A stretch of 64,000 bases of DNA. Origin: Alteripontixanthobacter maritimus (lineage in GTDB: Bacteria > Pseudomonadota > Alphaproteobacteria > Sphingomonadales > Sphingomonadaceae). Below the pieces are notes generated by a model, which saw only the letters and a list, made by a program, of their open reading frames with translations, did not search any database and was not told where the DNA came from. Below, piece after piece: positions 9,971 to 19,669 of this stretch. Where the stretch lies: the NCBI RefSeq assembly GCF_003340475.1, contig NZ_QBKA01000002.1, positions 1,435,501-1,499,500 of the forward strand, read 5' to 3'. The position numbers were made by a program, and so were the translations under genes. Each line of letters starts with the position of its first letter. Position 1 is the first letter of the stretch.

Positions 9971-10257
9971 AGCTTGCCGCGCCAGGCGAGACTGCGGCGG
10001 TTGAGTTCGGCGAGGTCTTCTTCATCCGCAACCGCCGCCTCGCCAAGCGCGATGGCCCGTTTAAGCTGAGCGTCGCTGGCGTTTCGGTAGGCCGGCGATG
10101 CTATCTGGTCGCGCCACTTCGCGCCGACTGCGTTGTCGAGCAGGATGCGCTGGAAACAATGGTCGAACCGCACCGGCCATTCGCGCTCCCGTGCGAGAGC
10201 GGGCATGGTTTCGCGGGTAAGCACGAACCAGCTTTCGACCAGTTTATCGTCTGCCAT
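9967..10257 (-). CDS. small conserved protein at the end of the B12 uptake operon
   Basis: A 96-residue soluble protein beginning MADDKLVESWF, containing RFDHCFQRILLDNA and ending WRGKL. It starts 5 bases after the btuD stop, so it is almost certainly the last gene of the riboswitch-controlled operon. I recall similar short proteins in sphingomonads, sometimes labelled acetyltransferase, but the sequence is too short for a full GNAT fold. I assign no function. Its stop overlaps that of the convergent M3 peptidase pseudogene. Confidence 0.65.
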   Translation of the reverse strand: MADDKLVESWFVLTRETMPALAREREWPVRFDHCFQRILLDNAVGAKWRDQIASPAYRNASDAQLKRAIALGEAAVADEEDLAELNRRSLAWRGKL

Positions 10258-10262
10258 TTTGA

Positions 10263-11000
10263 CTAAACCCCCGGACGCGCAACCAGTGCCTGCTGGCCGC
10301 CGTCGGACAGCCAGGTCGCTTCGACACCCCAGACTGCGCGCAGAACCTCAGGCGATAACGCGATGTCCGGCGGTCCGTCCGCCGCCAGTGCTCCGTTCGA
10401 AAGCACGATCACGCGGTCCGCATGGTTTCGCGCCAAGGCGAGGTCGTGCAGCACGATCACCACCCCGCGCCCTGCATCCGCCTGCAACCGCAAATGCCGC
10501 AGCAACGCCAGCTGGTGCGCGAGGTCGAGGGCGGCCAATGGCTCGTCCGCAAGGATCCAGTCCGGCTCTCCGGCGAGTACCCGCGCTAGCAGCACTCGCG
10601 CCCGTTCCCCGCCTGAGACTTGCGAGATCGGGCGCGATTGCAAGCCATGCAGGTCCAGCGCTTCAATAGCGCGGTCCACCGCTTTCTCGCCAATGTCGCC
10701 ATGGGGCAACCGGCCAAGCTGGACGAGATTGCGCACCGACACATCCCACGCGATCTGGCCGTCCTGCGGCAGGTACCCTATCCGCTTCGCACGGTCGCGA
10801 GGCGCGAGTAAGGCGAGCGGCGTATCGTCCAGCATCGCCTGTCCGCTATCGAATGACAGCAATCCCGCCATGCCCTGAAGCAGCGTCGACTTGCCTGCGC
10901 CGTTCGGCCCGCAAATGGCGGTAATCTCGCCCTGTTCAAAAGCGACCGAGACGTCCGTCAGCCGCTTTGCCAGAATCAGATTTTGGCCAGATAATGTCAT
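10263..11000 (-). CDS. btuD: cobalamin ABC transporter, ATP-binding protein
   Basis: The ATPase of a FecCD-type importer, 245 residues from ATG 11000. Walker A is GPNGAGKST, the signature is VSGGERARVLLARVL, Walker B is WILADEPLAALD, and the switch His is in IVLHDLALA. The frame stays open upstream, but that part is the opposite phase of btuC. The chosen ATG overlaps the btuC stop in an ATGA, a usual coupling arrangement. The B12 riboswitch and the BtuB-like receptor in the same operon argue for cobalamin as substrate. By sequence alone a siderophore or heme ATPase would look similar. Confidence 0.85.
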   Translation of the reverse strand: MTLSGQNLILAKRLTDVSVAFEQGEITAICGPNGAGKSTLLQGMAGLLSFDSGQAMLDDTPLALLAPRDRAKRIGYLPQDGQIAWDVSVRNLVQLGRLPHGDIGEKAVDRAIEALDLHGLQSRPISQVSGGERARVLLARVLAGEPDWILADEPLAALDLAHQLALLRHLRLQADAGRGVVIVLHDLALARNHADRVIVLSNGALAADGPPDIALSPEVLRAVWGVEATWLSDGGQQALVARPGV

Positions 11001-11962
11001 GCCAACCATCCAGCTTCGCTGCGCCGCATCCGCAGCAGCAGCCAGAGGAAGAACGGCGCGCCGATCAGGCTCAACGCGATGCCCAGCCGCAATTCCGTAA
11101 CCAGCGGCAAGGCGCGGCAGGCGACGTCCGCCACCAGCACTAACAGCCCGCCTGCCAGCGCACTGGGTGTGATGAGCGAGCCCGGGCGGCGGTCCGTCAG
11201 CGGGCGCACCAGATGCGGCACGATCAGGCCGACGAAGCCAACGATCCCCGCCACCGCAACCCCGCTTCCCACCGTCAGTCCGATGCCGGCGATCAGCCAC
11301 GCCTGCACGGCTGCCGGGTTCGTTCCCATCGACCGCGCCGCCGCGTCGCCCAGTGTCAAGGCATCCAACCCGCGCGCAGTAAGCAGAAGACACACAATGC
11401 CAGCCAGCGTCAGCGGCGTAGCCAGCCAGACGTCCCGCCATCCCCGATCGGTCAGCGCGCCTAGCAGCCAGCTCACTATTTCGCTCATGGCGAAGGCGTT
11501 GGGGGCAAGACTGATAGCGAAGCTGGTGAGCGTTCCGGTAAGGCTGGCTATCATCAGCCCTGCCAGCGTAAACAGTGCGATCCCGCCGGTGCGCCCGGCG
11601 ATCAGCGCGAGCAGTGCCATGCCGGTGGCCGCCCCAACCAGCGCGAACAACGGAAGCGCCCACCAGATGCCCTGCAAGCCGAAATAAATGCTGGCAACCG
11701 CGCCCAATGCCGCGCTGGGCGCGATCCCGAACAGTCCCGGATCGGCCAGCGGATTGCGCAGAAACCCCTGCATGGCCGCACCCGCCGCGCCCATTCCCGC
11801 TCCGATGACTATGGCAAGGATGGAGCGCGGCAAACGCAGTTCGGCAAGAATAACTGCGGCGTTAGGTGTGCTTGCCGGATCGATCCAGACACGCCCAGCC
11901 AGCAGCGATAACGGAAACACGACAATCAGGAGGACGCCAAAAATTACGGCAGCGCGGCTCAT
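10997..11962 (-). CDS. btuC: cobalamin ABC transporter, permease
   Basis: A FecCD/BtuC-family inner-membrane permease of 321 residues with many hydrophobic segments. It shows family-typical stretches such as LRLPRSILAIVIGAGMGAAG near the N-terminus, GFVGLIVPHLVR, and ELRLGIALSLIGAPFFLWLL near the C-terminus. ATG 11962 is chosen because it overlaps the btuF stop in an ATGA. The open frame upstream of it lies inside btuF. The protein forms the channel that takes B12 from the binding protein. Confidence 0.87.
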   Translation of the reverse strand: MSRAAVIFGVLLIVVFPLSLLAGRVWIDPASTPNAAVILAELRLPRSILAIVIGAGMGAAGAAMQGFLRNPLADPGLFGIAPSAALGAVASIYFGLQGIWWALPLFALVGAATGMALLALIAGRTGGIALFTLAGLMIASLTGTLTSFAISLAPNAFAMSEIVSWLLGALTDRGWRDVWLATPLTLAGIVCLLLTARGLDALTLGDAAARSMGTNPAAVQAWLIAGIGLTVGSGVAVAGIVGFVGLIVPHLVRPLTDRRPGSLITPSALAGGLLVLVADVACRALPLVTELRLGIALSLIGAPFFLWLLLRMRRSEAGWLA

Positions 11963-12819
11963 GCGCCTTGCTCGCGGATGATCGCCAACCGCTGCGCCGC
12001 CCGAATGATCGTCGGGCCGCCACAATACAGCAGCGACGGCGCAAATTCTGCTGTTCGCATACCGGGAACAGCGGCCAAGGCCTCGTGCTGCTGAGCACGT
12101 TCCGCCCCTGCGGTCAGGAGCAGATCCGGCGGATCGGCCAGCAGGTTTTCGAGCGCCAGGAACTCCGCCTGCTCCATTCCGCGCTGCGCGCTATGGCTGA
12201 GGAAACCGGTCCGCTGCATGATTTGCGTCACGAGCGCGCTTTCGCCCGGCACGATTCCGCCCGGCTGCCACAATACGGCAGAGACCGGCTTGGCCTTTGC
12301 ACTGGGCTGCGCTCGCGCCAATGCTCGGTCGATACGCGCGACAAGCCGCTCGCCGCGCGCCGGTTGCCCCGCAATGCGTGCGAGCTGGCGGATCTGCGCT
12401 ATGCTGGTTTCCACGCTCGATGCGATCCCCAGCAATTCTACCTCGATACCCAGTTCGGCGAAGCTTGCGCGAGTGGCGGGCGGCAGGAACGTGCTAGCCA
12501 CCACCAAGTCGGGATCAAGCGCCAACACCTCCTCCACCGTCCCTCCGGTCGCCGGAATGGCGCGCGCCGCTTTCAGGTCCATCGAGGTAGAGCGCGGATC
12601 GTGGCTGTAATGCGAAATCGCCAGCAATTGTCCCGGCTCGCTGACCTCGGCCAGAATGGCATCGGCGCACGGGTTCAGGCTGACAATGGTGGGGCGCGCT
12701 TCCGGCGGCGCTTCCATGCCCGGTCCGGTTTTCCCGCATGCCCCCAGCACCATCGTCATGCCCGCAAAAACAGGAATCCAGAGCCAACGCGGGATGCGCG
12801 CCGCACTGGATCCCCGCAT
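11959..12819 (-). CDS. btuF: cobalamin-binding lipoprotein
   Basis: A periplasmic binding protein of the BtuF/FhuD fold, 286 residues. After the signal come IVSLNPCADAIL, then SHYSHDP, and EEVLALDPDLVVAS, a typical TroA/BtuF strand-helix. A lipobox (VLGAC, Cys at residue 28) indicates lipid anchoring. The N-terminal WIPVFAGMT is encoded by a dispersed palindromic repeat that also contains the ATG. The only later Met is too close to the Cys to give a signal, so the repeat-encoded start seems to be used. It delivers B12 to BtuCD. Confidence 0.85.
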   Translation of the reverse strand: MRGSSAARIPRWLWIPVFAGMTMVLGACGKTGPGMEAPPEARPTIVSLNPCADAILAEVSEPGQLLAISHYSHDPRSTSMDLKAARAIPATGGTVEEVLALDPDLVVASTFLPPATRASFAELGIEVELLGIASSVETSIAQIRQLARIAGQPARGERLVARIDRALARAQPSAKAKPVSAVLWQPGGIVPGESALVTQIMQRTGFLSHSAQRGMEQAEFLALENLLADPPDLLLTAGAERAQQHEALAAVPGMRTAEFAPSLLYCGGPTIIRAAQRLAIIREQGA

Positions 12820-12832
12820 TCGCGAGGATGAC
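12755..12832. repeat. dispersed palindromic repeat, inverted pair at the btuF start
   Basis: Two copies of a roughly 27-bp unit (GTCAT..CCCGC..CCAG) lie head to head at 12755-12781 and 12806-12832, about 24 bp apart. They belong to the same family as the units at 51979 and 52121. Such units are a widespread REP-like element in proteobacteria, often read in frame as V-I-P-A-x-A-G or FAGMT. Here the pair overlaps the first 22 codons of btuF. Confidence 0.75.
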
Positions 12833-12854
12833 GCAATGAGAGGGGGGCCGATCC

Positions 12855-14738
12855 TCAGAACCGCGCCCTCACCCCGGCAAACCCGCCGCGACCCGCCGTG
12901 CCATAGCCCGCCGCCGTCTGGTATTGTTCGTCGAACAGGTTCTCGATGCGGCCAAACAGCTCCAGCTTCTCGCCTACCGGCAGCGCGGCGCGCAGCGTCA
13001 CCATCTCATACCCGTCCAGCCGCAGGATATTGTCGGCGCGATCGAAACTGTCACCGACCAGGCGAATATCGCCGCCCAGCTTCAATCTGCCGAGCGGTAC
13101 CTCCCAATCGGCTGAGAACGTCAGCGCGTGATCGGGTCGGCGGGCCAGTACATTGCCCTCGAAAGCCGAACCGGCCGTGCGGTTTTTGGTATCGAGATAG
13201 GTATAAGCGGCGAGCACTTCAAAACGCTCGCCGGGCCGGACACCCAGCTCCAGCTCCACACCCTGCGCGCGCACTTCGGCGATGTTGAAATATACGAAGC
13301 TTCCGTCGAATTCGATCTGGTTCTCGATATCCCGGCGAAAGGCTGTTACGCTGGCGAATACCGGATCGCTCCCGCTGCCGTAATCGAGGCCGATATCGAA
13401 GCTGCTGCTGCGTTCCGCTTCCAGCGCCGGATTACCGACAAACCCACCGAACAGCTGGTACAGGGTCGGGGCCTTGTAGCCTTCCCCGAAGCTGGCGCGG
13501 GCGCGCACATCTGGCGCGAACTGCCAACTGGCGTCCGCGCCAAAGCTGACCTCGCTGCCGAAGCTGTCGTAATCGTCGATGCGCACGCCCGCCGCCAGAT
13601 GCACGCCGCCGGCGGTGTAATCGAGCTGGGTGTATGCGGCGCGCGATTGCTCGTCCGCAGGTGTGTCGAAGGTGCTGGCGAAGTTCGACCATTCGACATT
13701 ACCGCCCGCGCGCAAGGTGAGCGCGTCGGTCAGTCTGCCCGCTGCACGCAGATCGATACGTTCGTTGTAACCGTCGAAACCGAATGGCCCGAATGCGCCG
13801 TCATTCTCACGTTCCGTATCGGCAAGCGAGTAGGAGGCGCTGACGTCCAGCGCCTCGAACGTCAGGTCCAGCGCGGCGCTGCCGGAATACTGGATCGTGT
13901 CTTGCGTATCGGCCGTATCGAAGGGCGGAAAATCGAATTCGAGTGCGCCGTCGGAATAGCGCCCGGCCAGCCGCAACGTGGCAAAATCGGTGATGGCGGC
14001 ATAGGCGTTGACCCCGGCGCTGTACTGGCGAAACGCATCGTCTTCGGTCCCGGCAGCAGCGGCGCTAAAGCCGTCCGTGTCATAATATCCGCCATAGGCC
14101 GTCATGCCATAATCGCGCGTGCCGAAGCCGATATCGCCGGAAATATAGGTGGTGTCGCGGGCTCCATACTCGGCCGAGAGGCTGCCGCCCAAACCACTTT
14201 GCGCACGCGCGGTTTCGGCCAGAATGACACCGCCGATCGCCTGGCTACCCCAGATCACGCTGTTCGATCCGCGCAGGATTTCGATCTTTTCCAGATTGCC
14301 GGGCAACAGATTGCCGAAATCATAGCCGCCGCCGGGCGCCGCAGGATCGGCTACGCGCACACCGTCGATCAGCACCAGAACCTGTTCCGCCTGGCTCCCG
14401 CGTACGCGTACGCTGGTGGTGGCACCTACGCCGCCATTGCGCGTGATGGTGACGCCAGGCGCGCGTTCGAGCACACGGGTGATGTCCTCGCCCTGCACGC
14501 TTTCGATCTCTTCAAGATCGATGACCGTCACGGCCTGTCCGGTCGAGGTGATCGGAGACGGTTCACCGGTGGCCGTCACCGTAATTTCACGATCGGGCAG
14601 CTTCGCGCGGTAACCGACAGTGCGACATATATCATCGACGCACCTGGGACCTTCGACAGGGTCATAGACCCCATCCTGCGCTGCCGCAGGAACTCCAAGG
14701 GCCAATGACGATGTAAGTAAAAACAGATATTTACGCAT
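12855..14738 (-). CDS. btuB: TonB-dependent cobalamin receptor
   Basis: An outer-membrane receptor of 627 residues. A signal peptide (MRKYLFLLTSSLALGVPAAAQ) is followed by a TonB box-like EITVTATG. The plug domain shows VTVIDLEEI, LERAPGVTITRNGG and SVRVRGSQAEQVLVLIDG. A beta-barrel follows and ends in Phe (FAGVRARF), as outer-membrane insertion requires. ATG 14738 is chosen for its GGAGAT ribosome site and because the signal starts there. A complete cobalamin riboswitch precedes it, so expression should be repressed when B12 is plentiful. Confidence 0.92.
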   Translation of the reverse strand: MRKYLFLLTSSLALGVPAAAQDGVYDPVEGPRCVDDICRTVGYRAKLPDREITVTATGEPSPITSTGQAVTVIDLEEIESVQGEDITRVLERAPGVTITRNGGVGATTSVRVRGSQAEQVLVLIDGVRVADPAAPGGGYDFGNLLPGNLEKIEILRGSNSVIWGSQAIGGVILAETARAQSGLGGSLSAEYGARDTTYISGDIGFGTRDYGMTAYGGYYDTDGFSAAAAGTEDDAFRQYSAGVNAYAAITDFATLRLAGRYSDGALEFDFPPFDTADTQDTIQYSGSAALDLTFEALDVSASYSLADTERENDGAFGPFGFDGYNERIDLRAAGRLTDALTLRAGGNVEWSNFASTFDTPADEQSRAAYTQLDYTAGGVHLAAGVRIDDYDSFGSEVSFGADASWQFAPDVRARASFGEGYKAPTLYQLFGGFVGNPALEAERSSSFDIGLDYGSGSDPVFASVTAFRRDIENQIEFDGSFVYFNIAEVRAQGVELELGVRPGERFEVLAAYTYLDTKNRTAGSAFEGNVLARRPDHALTFSADWEVPLGRLKLGGDIRLVGDSFDRADNILRLDGYEMVTLRAALPVGEKLELFGRIENLFDEQYQTAAGYGTAGRGGFAGVRARF

Positions 14739-14865
14739 GATATCTCCAATCAGGAACGACATTGATGCCGCTCATGATGGAGAGGCTGCGCACGAGGACT
14801 ATCCCCGCATGCACAACGCACCCATTGCCCGCGATACACCCCGCCCGCCGGCTGAACAGCGCGTC

Positions 14866-15080
14866 ATCGGCAGGTCTCCTGGCTCCCGGATCGTTGCATC
14901 GCGCCCCGCCTTCCCGGCCCACCCTGATGGATGAGCCAGTGGCTGATGGAGTGCGCGCTCCCCGGTCACAGTTGCGGGGGCAGCGGAGGCATCGACCTCA
15001 CTTCCCTCTTAGGCTTCCGGCAAGCGTTCCCGCCCGCCATCGGCAACCCATGACACGCAGCGGGTATTAGTCGCGAGGCT
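14866..15080 (-). promoter_or_regulatory. cobalamin (AdoCbl) riboswitch
   Basis: Read on the minus strand, the segment carries the conserved core GCTGCCCCCGCAACTGTGA, an AGTGAGGTCGA stretch and, at the 3' end (14869-14883), the B12 box GCCAGGAGACCTGCC. The order, spacing and about 200-nt length fit the family. About 130 nt separate the B12 box from the btuB ATG. The 5' limit is approximate. Confidence 0.95.
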
Positions 15081-15262
15081 GCGCGCGGACAAGTCCTGCA
15101 GGCAGGTTCATCGCTTTTTTACCGCGACATTTAAGTCCCCCTTGCAAGCTGTCCCGCTATCGGACGCTGGCGACGCGGTACAGCACATACGCGCGCAAAC
15201 CGGCTACATCTCCGGCACGCTTGCTAACCCCCACCTTTGCCTCCCCCTCACCGGAGCCGTTC

Positions 15263-16468
15263 TTGCCGCAACCTACCGTCCCACAGCCGATGCTCTATGC
15301 CGAGGAACGCCCGCGCGATTTTGCGCAGCGTCTTGCGCGGGGCGAGCGTGGGATCGCGGGCAAGCAGCGTATCCGGCATCGCGGGCGGCGGTTGACCGCG
15401 CTGGCTGTAGCAATCGCGGTACCGGCCATGGCCTCCCCAGCGGACTGGCGCGCTCCGATGATCGGTGCGAACCTGAGCGCCAAAGCCGCTCCGGTCACGC
15501 CGATGCCCTTCGAAACCGCCGGATCGAGCTTTCCAGGTTCCGCCTTCTTCTATCTCGCAGACCCGCCTCGCATCGACCTTTCCGCCGCAAGGGCCGATTT
15601 GGGCACCCTGGATGGTGCGAGGCTGTCCAACGACTATAACGCAGCCAGCATACCGCCGCTCCTTTCCGAAAATGCAACAAGCGCCGGTCTGGTAACCGCT
15701 GCGGCTCGTTCCTTCCGGCAGCTCGGAAGCGGGACCGACAAGGCGCGCGCGCTGCAATGTCTGTCGCTCGCCATCTATTACGAGGCCGCCAGCGAAAGCA
15801 TCGATGGACAGAAGGCCGTCGCGCAAGTCGTCCTCAACCGCGTGTCCCATCCGACCTATCCCGGCACTGTGTGCGGCGTGGTGTTTCAGGGCAGCGAACG
15901 GCGCACCGGGTGCCAGTTCAGCTTCACCTGCGATGGTTCGATGGCGCGCAAGGCCGGCCGCGCAAGCTGGAACCGCGCGCGCGGCGTTGCGGTACAAATG
16001 CTGGGCGGCGAGGTGTTCAAGCCCGTCGGTACGGCCACGCATTACCACACCACTTGGGTAAATCCGTACTGGGCCCCAAGCCTGGACTTCATTCGCACGA
16101 TCGGCGCGCACCGGTTCTACAGATGGAAAGGCGCGGCAGGTCGCCTCGCCGCCTTTACCGGTTCCTATCGCGGCGGCGAACCGCTGGCCGCCCCCGCGCC
16201 TCGCCCCGCCCATAACCGCGCATGGGCGTCGGCCGATCAACCATCCCACACAGTCGTCCCCTCGGCGCTGACCGATCCGGTGGTGTTGGCGCAAGCTTAC
16301 GAGGCGGCCCGCAAGCAAGCGGCAGCGGCAGTGAAGGACATCGCACCCGATCGCAACACATTGCCCGTTGCCACCCCATCACGCGCCGACGCAATCCAGC
16401 CGCAATCCGGCGCCGTTCGCCCCGAATATGCTGATAGCGGCCGCTGGATCGCTCGCCCGACCCAATAA
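15263..16468 (+). CDS. SleB-like cell wall hydrolase
   Basis: A protein of about 400 residues with a SleB/CwlJ-type hydrolase domain. ALQCLSLAIYYEAASES contains the catalytic-type Glu, followed by QKAVAQVVLNRV, TVCGVVFQGSE, CQFSFTCDG and THYHTTWVNPYW. An N-terminal basic stretch with one hydrophobic segment suggests export or a membrane anchor. The C-terminal 100 residues are Pro/Ala-rich and poorly conserved. TTG 15263, 8 bases after a GGAG, is the best-placed start. TTG 15221 and ATG 15290 are alternatives. In non-sporulating bacteria the domain is linked to peptidoglycan remodelling. Confidence 0.82.
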   Translation: MPQPTVPQPMLYAEERPRDFAQRLARGERGIAGKQRIRHRGRRLTALAVAIAVPAMASPADWRAPMIGANLSAKAAPVTPMPFETAGSSFPGSAFFYLADPPRIDLSAARADLGTLDGARLSNDYNAASIPPLLSENATSAGLVTAAARSFRQLGSGTDKARALQCLSLAIYYEAASESIDGQKAVAQVVLNRVSHPTYPGTVCGVVFQGSERRTGCQFSFTCDGSMARKAGRASWNRARGVAVQMLGGEVFKPVGTATHYHTTWVNPYWAPSLDFIRTIGAHRFYRWKGAAGRLAAFTGSYRGGEPLAAPAPRPAHNRAWASADQPSHTVVPSALTDPVVLAQAYEAARKQAAAAVKDIAPDRNTLPVATPSRADAIQPQSGAVRPEYADSGRWIARPTQ

Positions 16469-16607
16469 GCCGGCCGAAACGGTGTGATTAACGCCTGCGA
16501 AACCGTGTGACGGAACGAAGGCTTAGCGGGTTCGCGCCTAAAGGGTGGCTACCGGCGGAACGAGTATCCCGCCATAATCGCACAAACCGAATTATAGGGT
16601 CTTACGT

Positions 16608-16937
16608 ATGACGGTTCACTTCGCTGCTGCCCGTACACCCGAAGGTTCGCCCGTAGCGCGGGCCCTTTCGCGGCGCGCCATTGGGAAGCCAGCAAACGAT
16701 AATGGCCCGGGCGATCTGCGGAACGCCGGCGGACGCAACGTGCTGAGCGCCGCTCTACGGCACTATGTGCGACATGGCGAGGCGGCTGCGCGTGAAGCGG
16801 CGGCACAGGCACGGCGCGCGCGGCTGGCAGGTGATGCGGGTGCATATCGTTGGTGGGCCTCGATCTGCCAGACGCTCGACCGGCGCTGCGCCGCCGAACT
16901 GGTGCAGGAAACGAGCGCTCCCAAAGCAGCGAGCTGA
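16608..16937 (+). CDS. hypothetical small basic protein
   Basis: A 109-residue protein rich in Ala and Arg with no signal peptide and no domain I recognise. The middle (about 55-90) looks helical, with RRARLAGDAGAYRWWASICQTLDRRC. It contains PANDN, a short phrase common in small alphaproteobacterial proteins. The high-GC frame is well formed and begins at an ATG, but support rests on composition alone. Confidence 0.5.
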   Translation: MTVHFAAARTPEGSPVARALSRRAIGKPANDNGPGDLRNAGGRNVLSAALRHYVRHGEAAAREAAAQARRARLAGDAGAYRWWASICQTLDRRCAAELVQETSAPKAAS

Positions 16938-17100
16938 CGCATTGGCGGAGCGCGCAGACCACTCGCGATACCTCTGCCAAGCGCGTTATTGAAACTGCGA
17001 ACCAATTGCAAAGATAGTTGTTTTGCAACAGGCATTGCCGGTTGCATTCGCGTGGGCGCAAGCTTAGTCCAAGCGCAACAGCCGGCAGACCCCTTCGTGA

Positions 17101-18631
<1,531 letters not shown>

Positions 18632-18639
18632 GAGTCGAA

Positions 18640-19530
18640 ATGTCCATCCTCGTAGACAAGAACACCAAGGTCATCACTCAAGGGATGACCGGCGACACCG
18701 GCACCTTCCACACGCAGCAGGCGCTCGATTACGGGACGCAAATGGTTGCGGGTGTCACGCCCGGTAAAGGCGGCACGACGCATATCGGCCTGCCGAACTT
18801 CAACACCGTGCGTGAGGCTAAGTCTGAAACCGGTGCGACGGCAAGCTGCATCTATGTGCCGCCGCCATTTGCTGCCGACGCGATTTGCGAGGCGATCGAT
18901 GCCGAAGTCGAACTTATCATCGCGATTACTGAAGGCATTCCGGTGCTCGACATGGTCAAGGTGAAGGCGGCGCTTGAAGGCTCCAAGTCGCGCCTGATCG
19001 GTCCGAACTGCCCCGGCGTGCTGACACCCGGCGAATGCAAGATCGGCATCATGCCCGGCTCGATCTTCAAGAAGGGCTCGGTCGGGGTCGTTTCGCGCTC
19101 CGGTACTCTCACATACGAGGCCGTGCACCAGACGACGATGGTTGGCCTTGGCCAGACCACCGCTGTCGGCATCGGCGGCGATCCGGTAAACGGGACCAAC
19201 TTCATCGACGTGCTGGACCTGTTCCTCGACGATAATGAAACCAAATCCATGATAATGATCGGCGAAATCGGTGGCAGCGCCGAAGAAGAAGCCGCAGAAT
19301 TTCTGAAAGAGCAGGCCGCCAAGGGTCGCAGCAAGCCGACCGTCGGCTTCATCGCAGGCAAGACCGCGCCTCCGGGCCGCCGCATGGGCCATGCCGGTGC
19401 CATCGTATCGGGCAGCAAGGGCGGCGCGGACGACAAGATCGCGGCGATGGAGGATGCGGGCATCCGCGTTTCGCCATCACCCAGCGAATTGGGCACCACG
19501 CTGGATGCAATGCTGAAAGAACACGCCTGA
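18640..19530 (+). CDS. sucD: succinyl-CoA ligase, alpha subunit
   Basis: The alpha subunit of the enzyme converting succinyl-CoA to succinate with nucleotide triphosphate formation. At 296 residues it is full length. It shows the CoA-binding N-terminal fold ([21 protein letters not shown]), [18 protein letters not shown], and the phosphorylated His in GHAGAIVSG. It needs a beta subunit (SucC), which is not in this window and must be encoded elsewhere. A partial inverted repeat downstream (19536-19581) may shape the mRNA before sucA. Confidence 0.97.
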   Translation: MSILVDKNTKVITQGMTGDTGTFHTQQALDYGTQMVAGVTPGKGGTTHIGLPNFNTVREAKSETGATASCIYVPPPFAADAICEAIDAEVELIIAITEGIPVLDMVKVKAALEGSKSRLIGPNCPGVLTPGECKIGIMPGSIFKKGSVGVVSRSGTLTYEAVHQTTMVGLGQTTAVGIGGDPVNGTNFIDVLDLFLDDNETKSMIMIGEIGGSAEEEAAEFLKEQAAKGRSKPTVGFIAGKTAPPGRRMGHAGAIVSGSKGGADDKIAAMEDAGIRVSPSPSELGTTLDAMLKEHA

Positions 19531-19535
19531 GGGTT

Positions 19536-19581
19536 GTTACGGACGGAAGGCTTTCGCAAATCTGCGGGAGCTTTCCGTAAC
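19536..19581 (+). terminator. inverted repeat after sucD, possible attenuator
   Basis: GTTACGGA (19536-19543) pairs with TCCGTAAC (19574-19581), with further pairing inside. No T-run follows, so full termination is doubtful. It lies in the 139-bp sucD-sucA spacer and could separate transcript levels. Confidence 0.4.
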
Positions 19582-19669
19582 GTCGGGGCATTGTCAGTTC
19601 ATGGCGGCGGTCCGCAATGCCGTATCATCATAGCCGCAGTCCCCCGGCGGCGCGAAAGGTAACCCGACA

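Noticed and set aside
13128-14708. 526-codon open frame antisense to btuB
   Set aside because: The shadow of a clear TonB-dependent receptor. No signal, no domain and no ribosome site.
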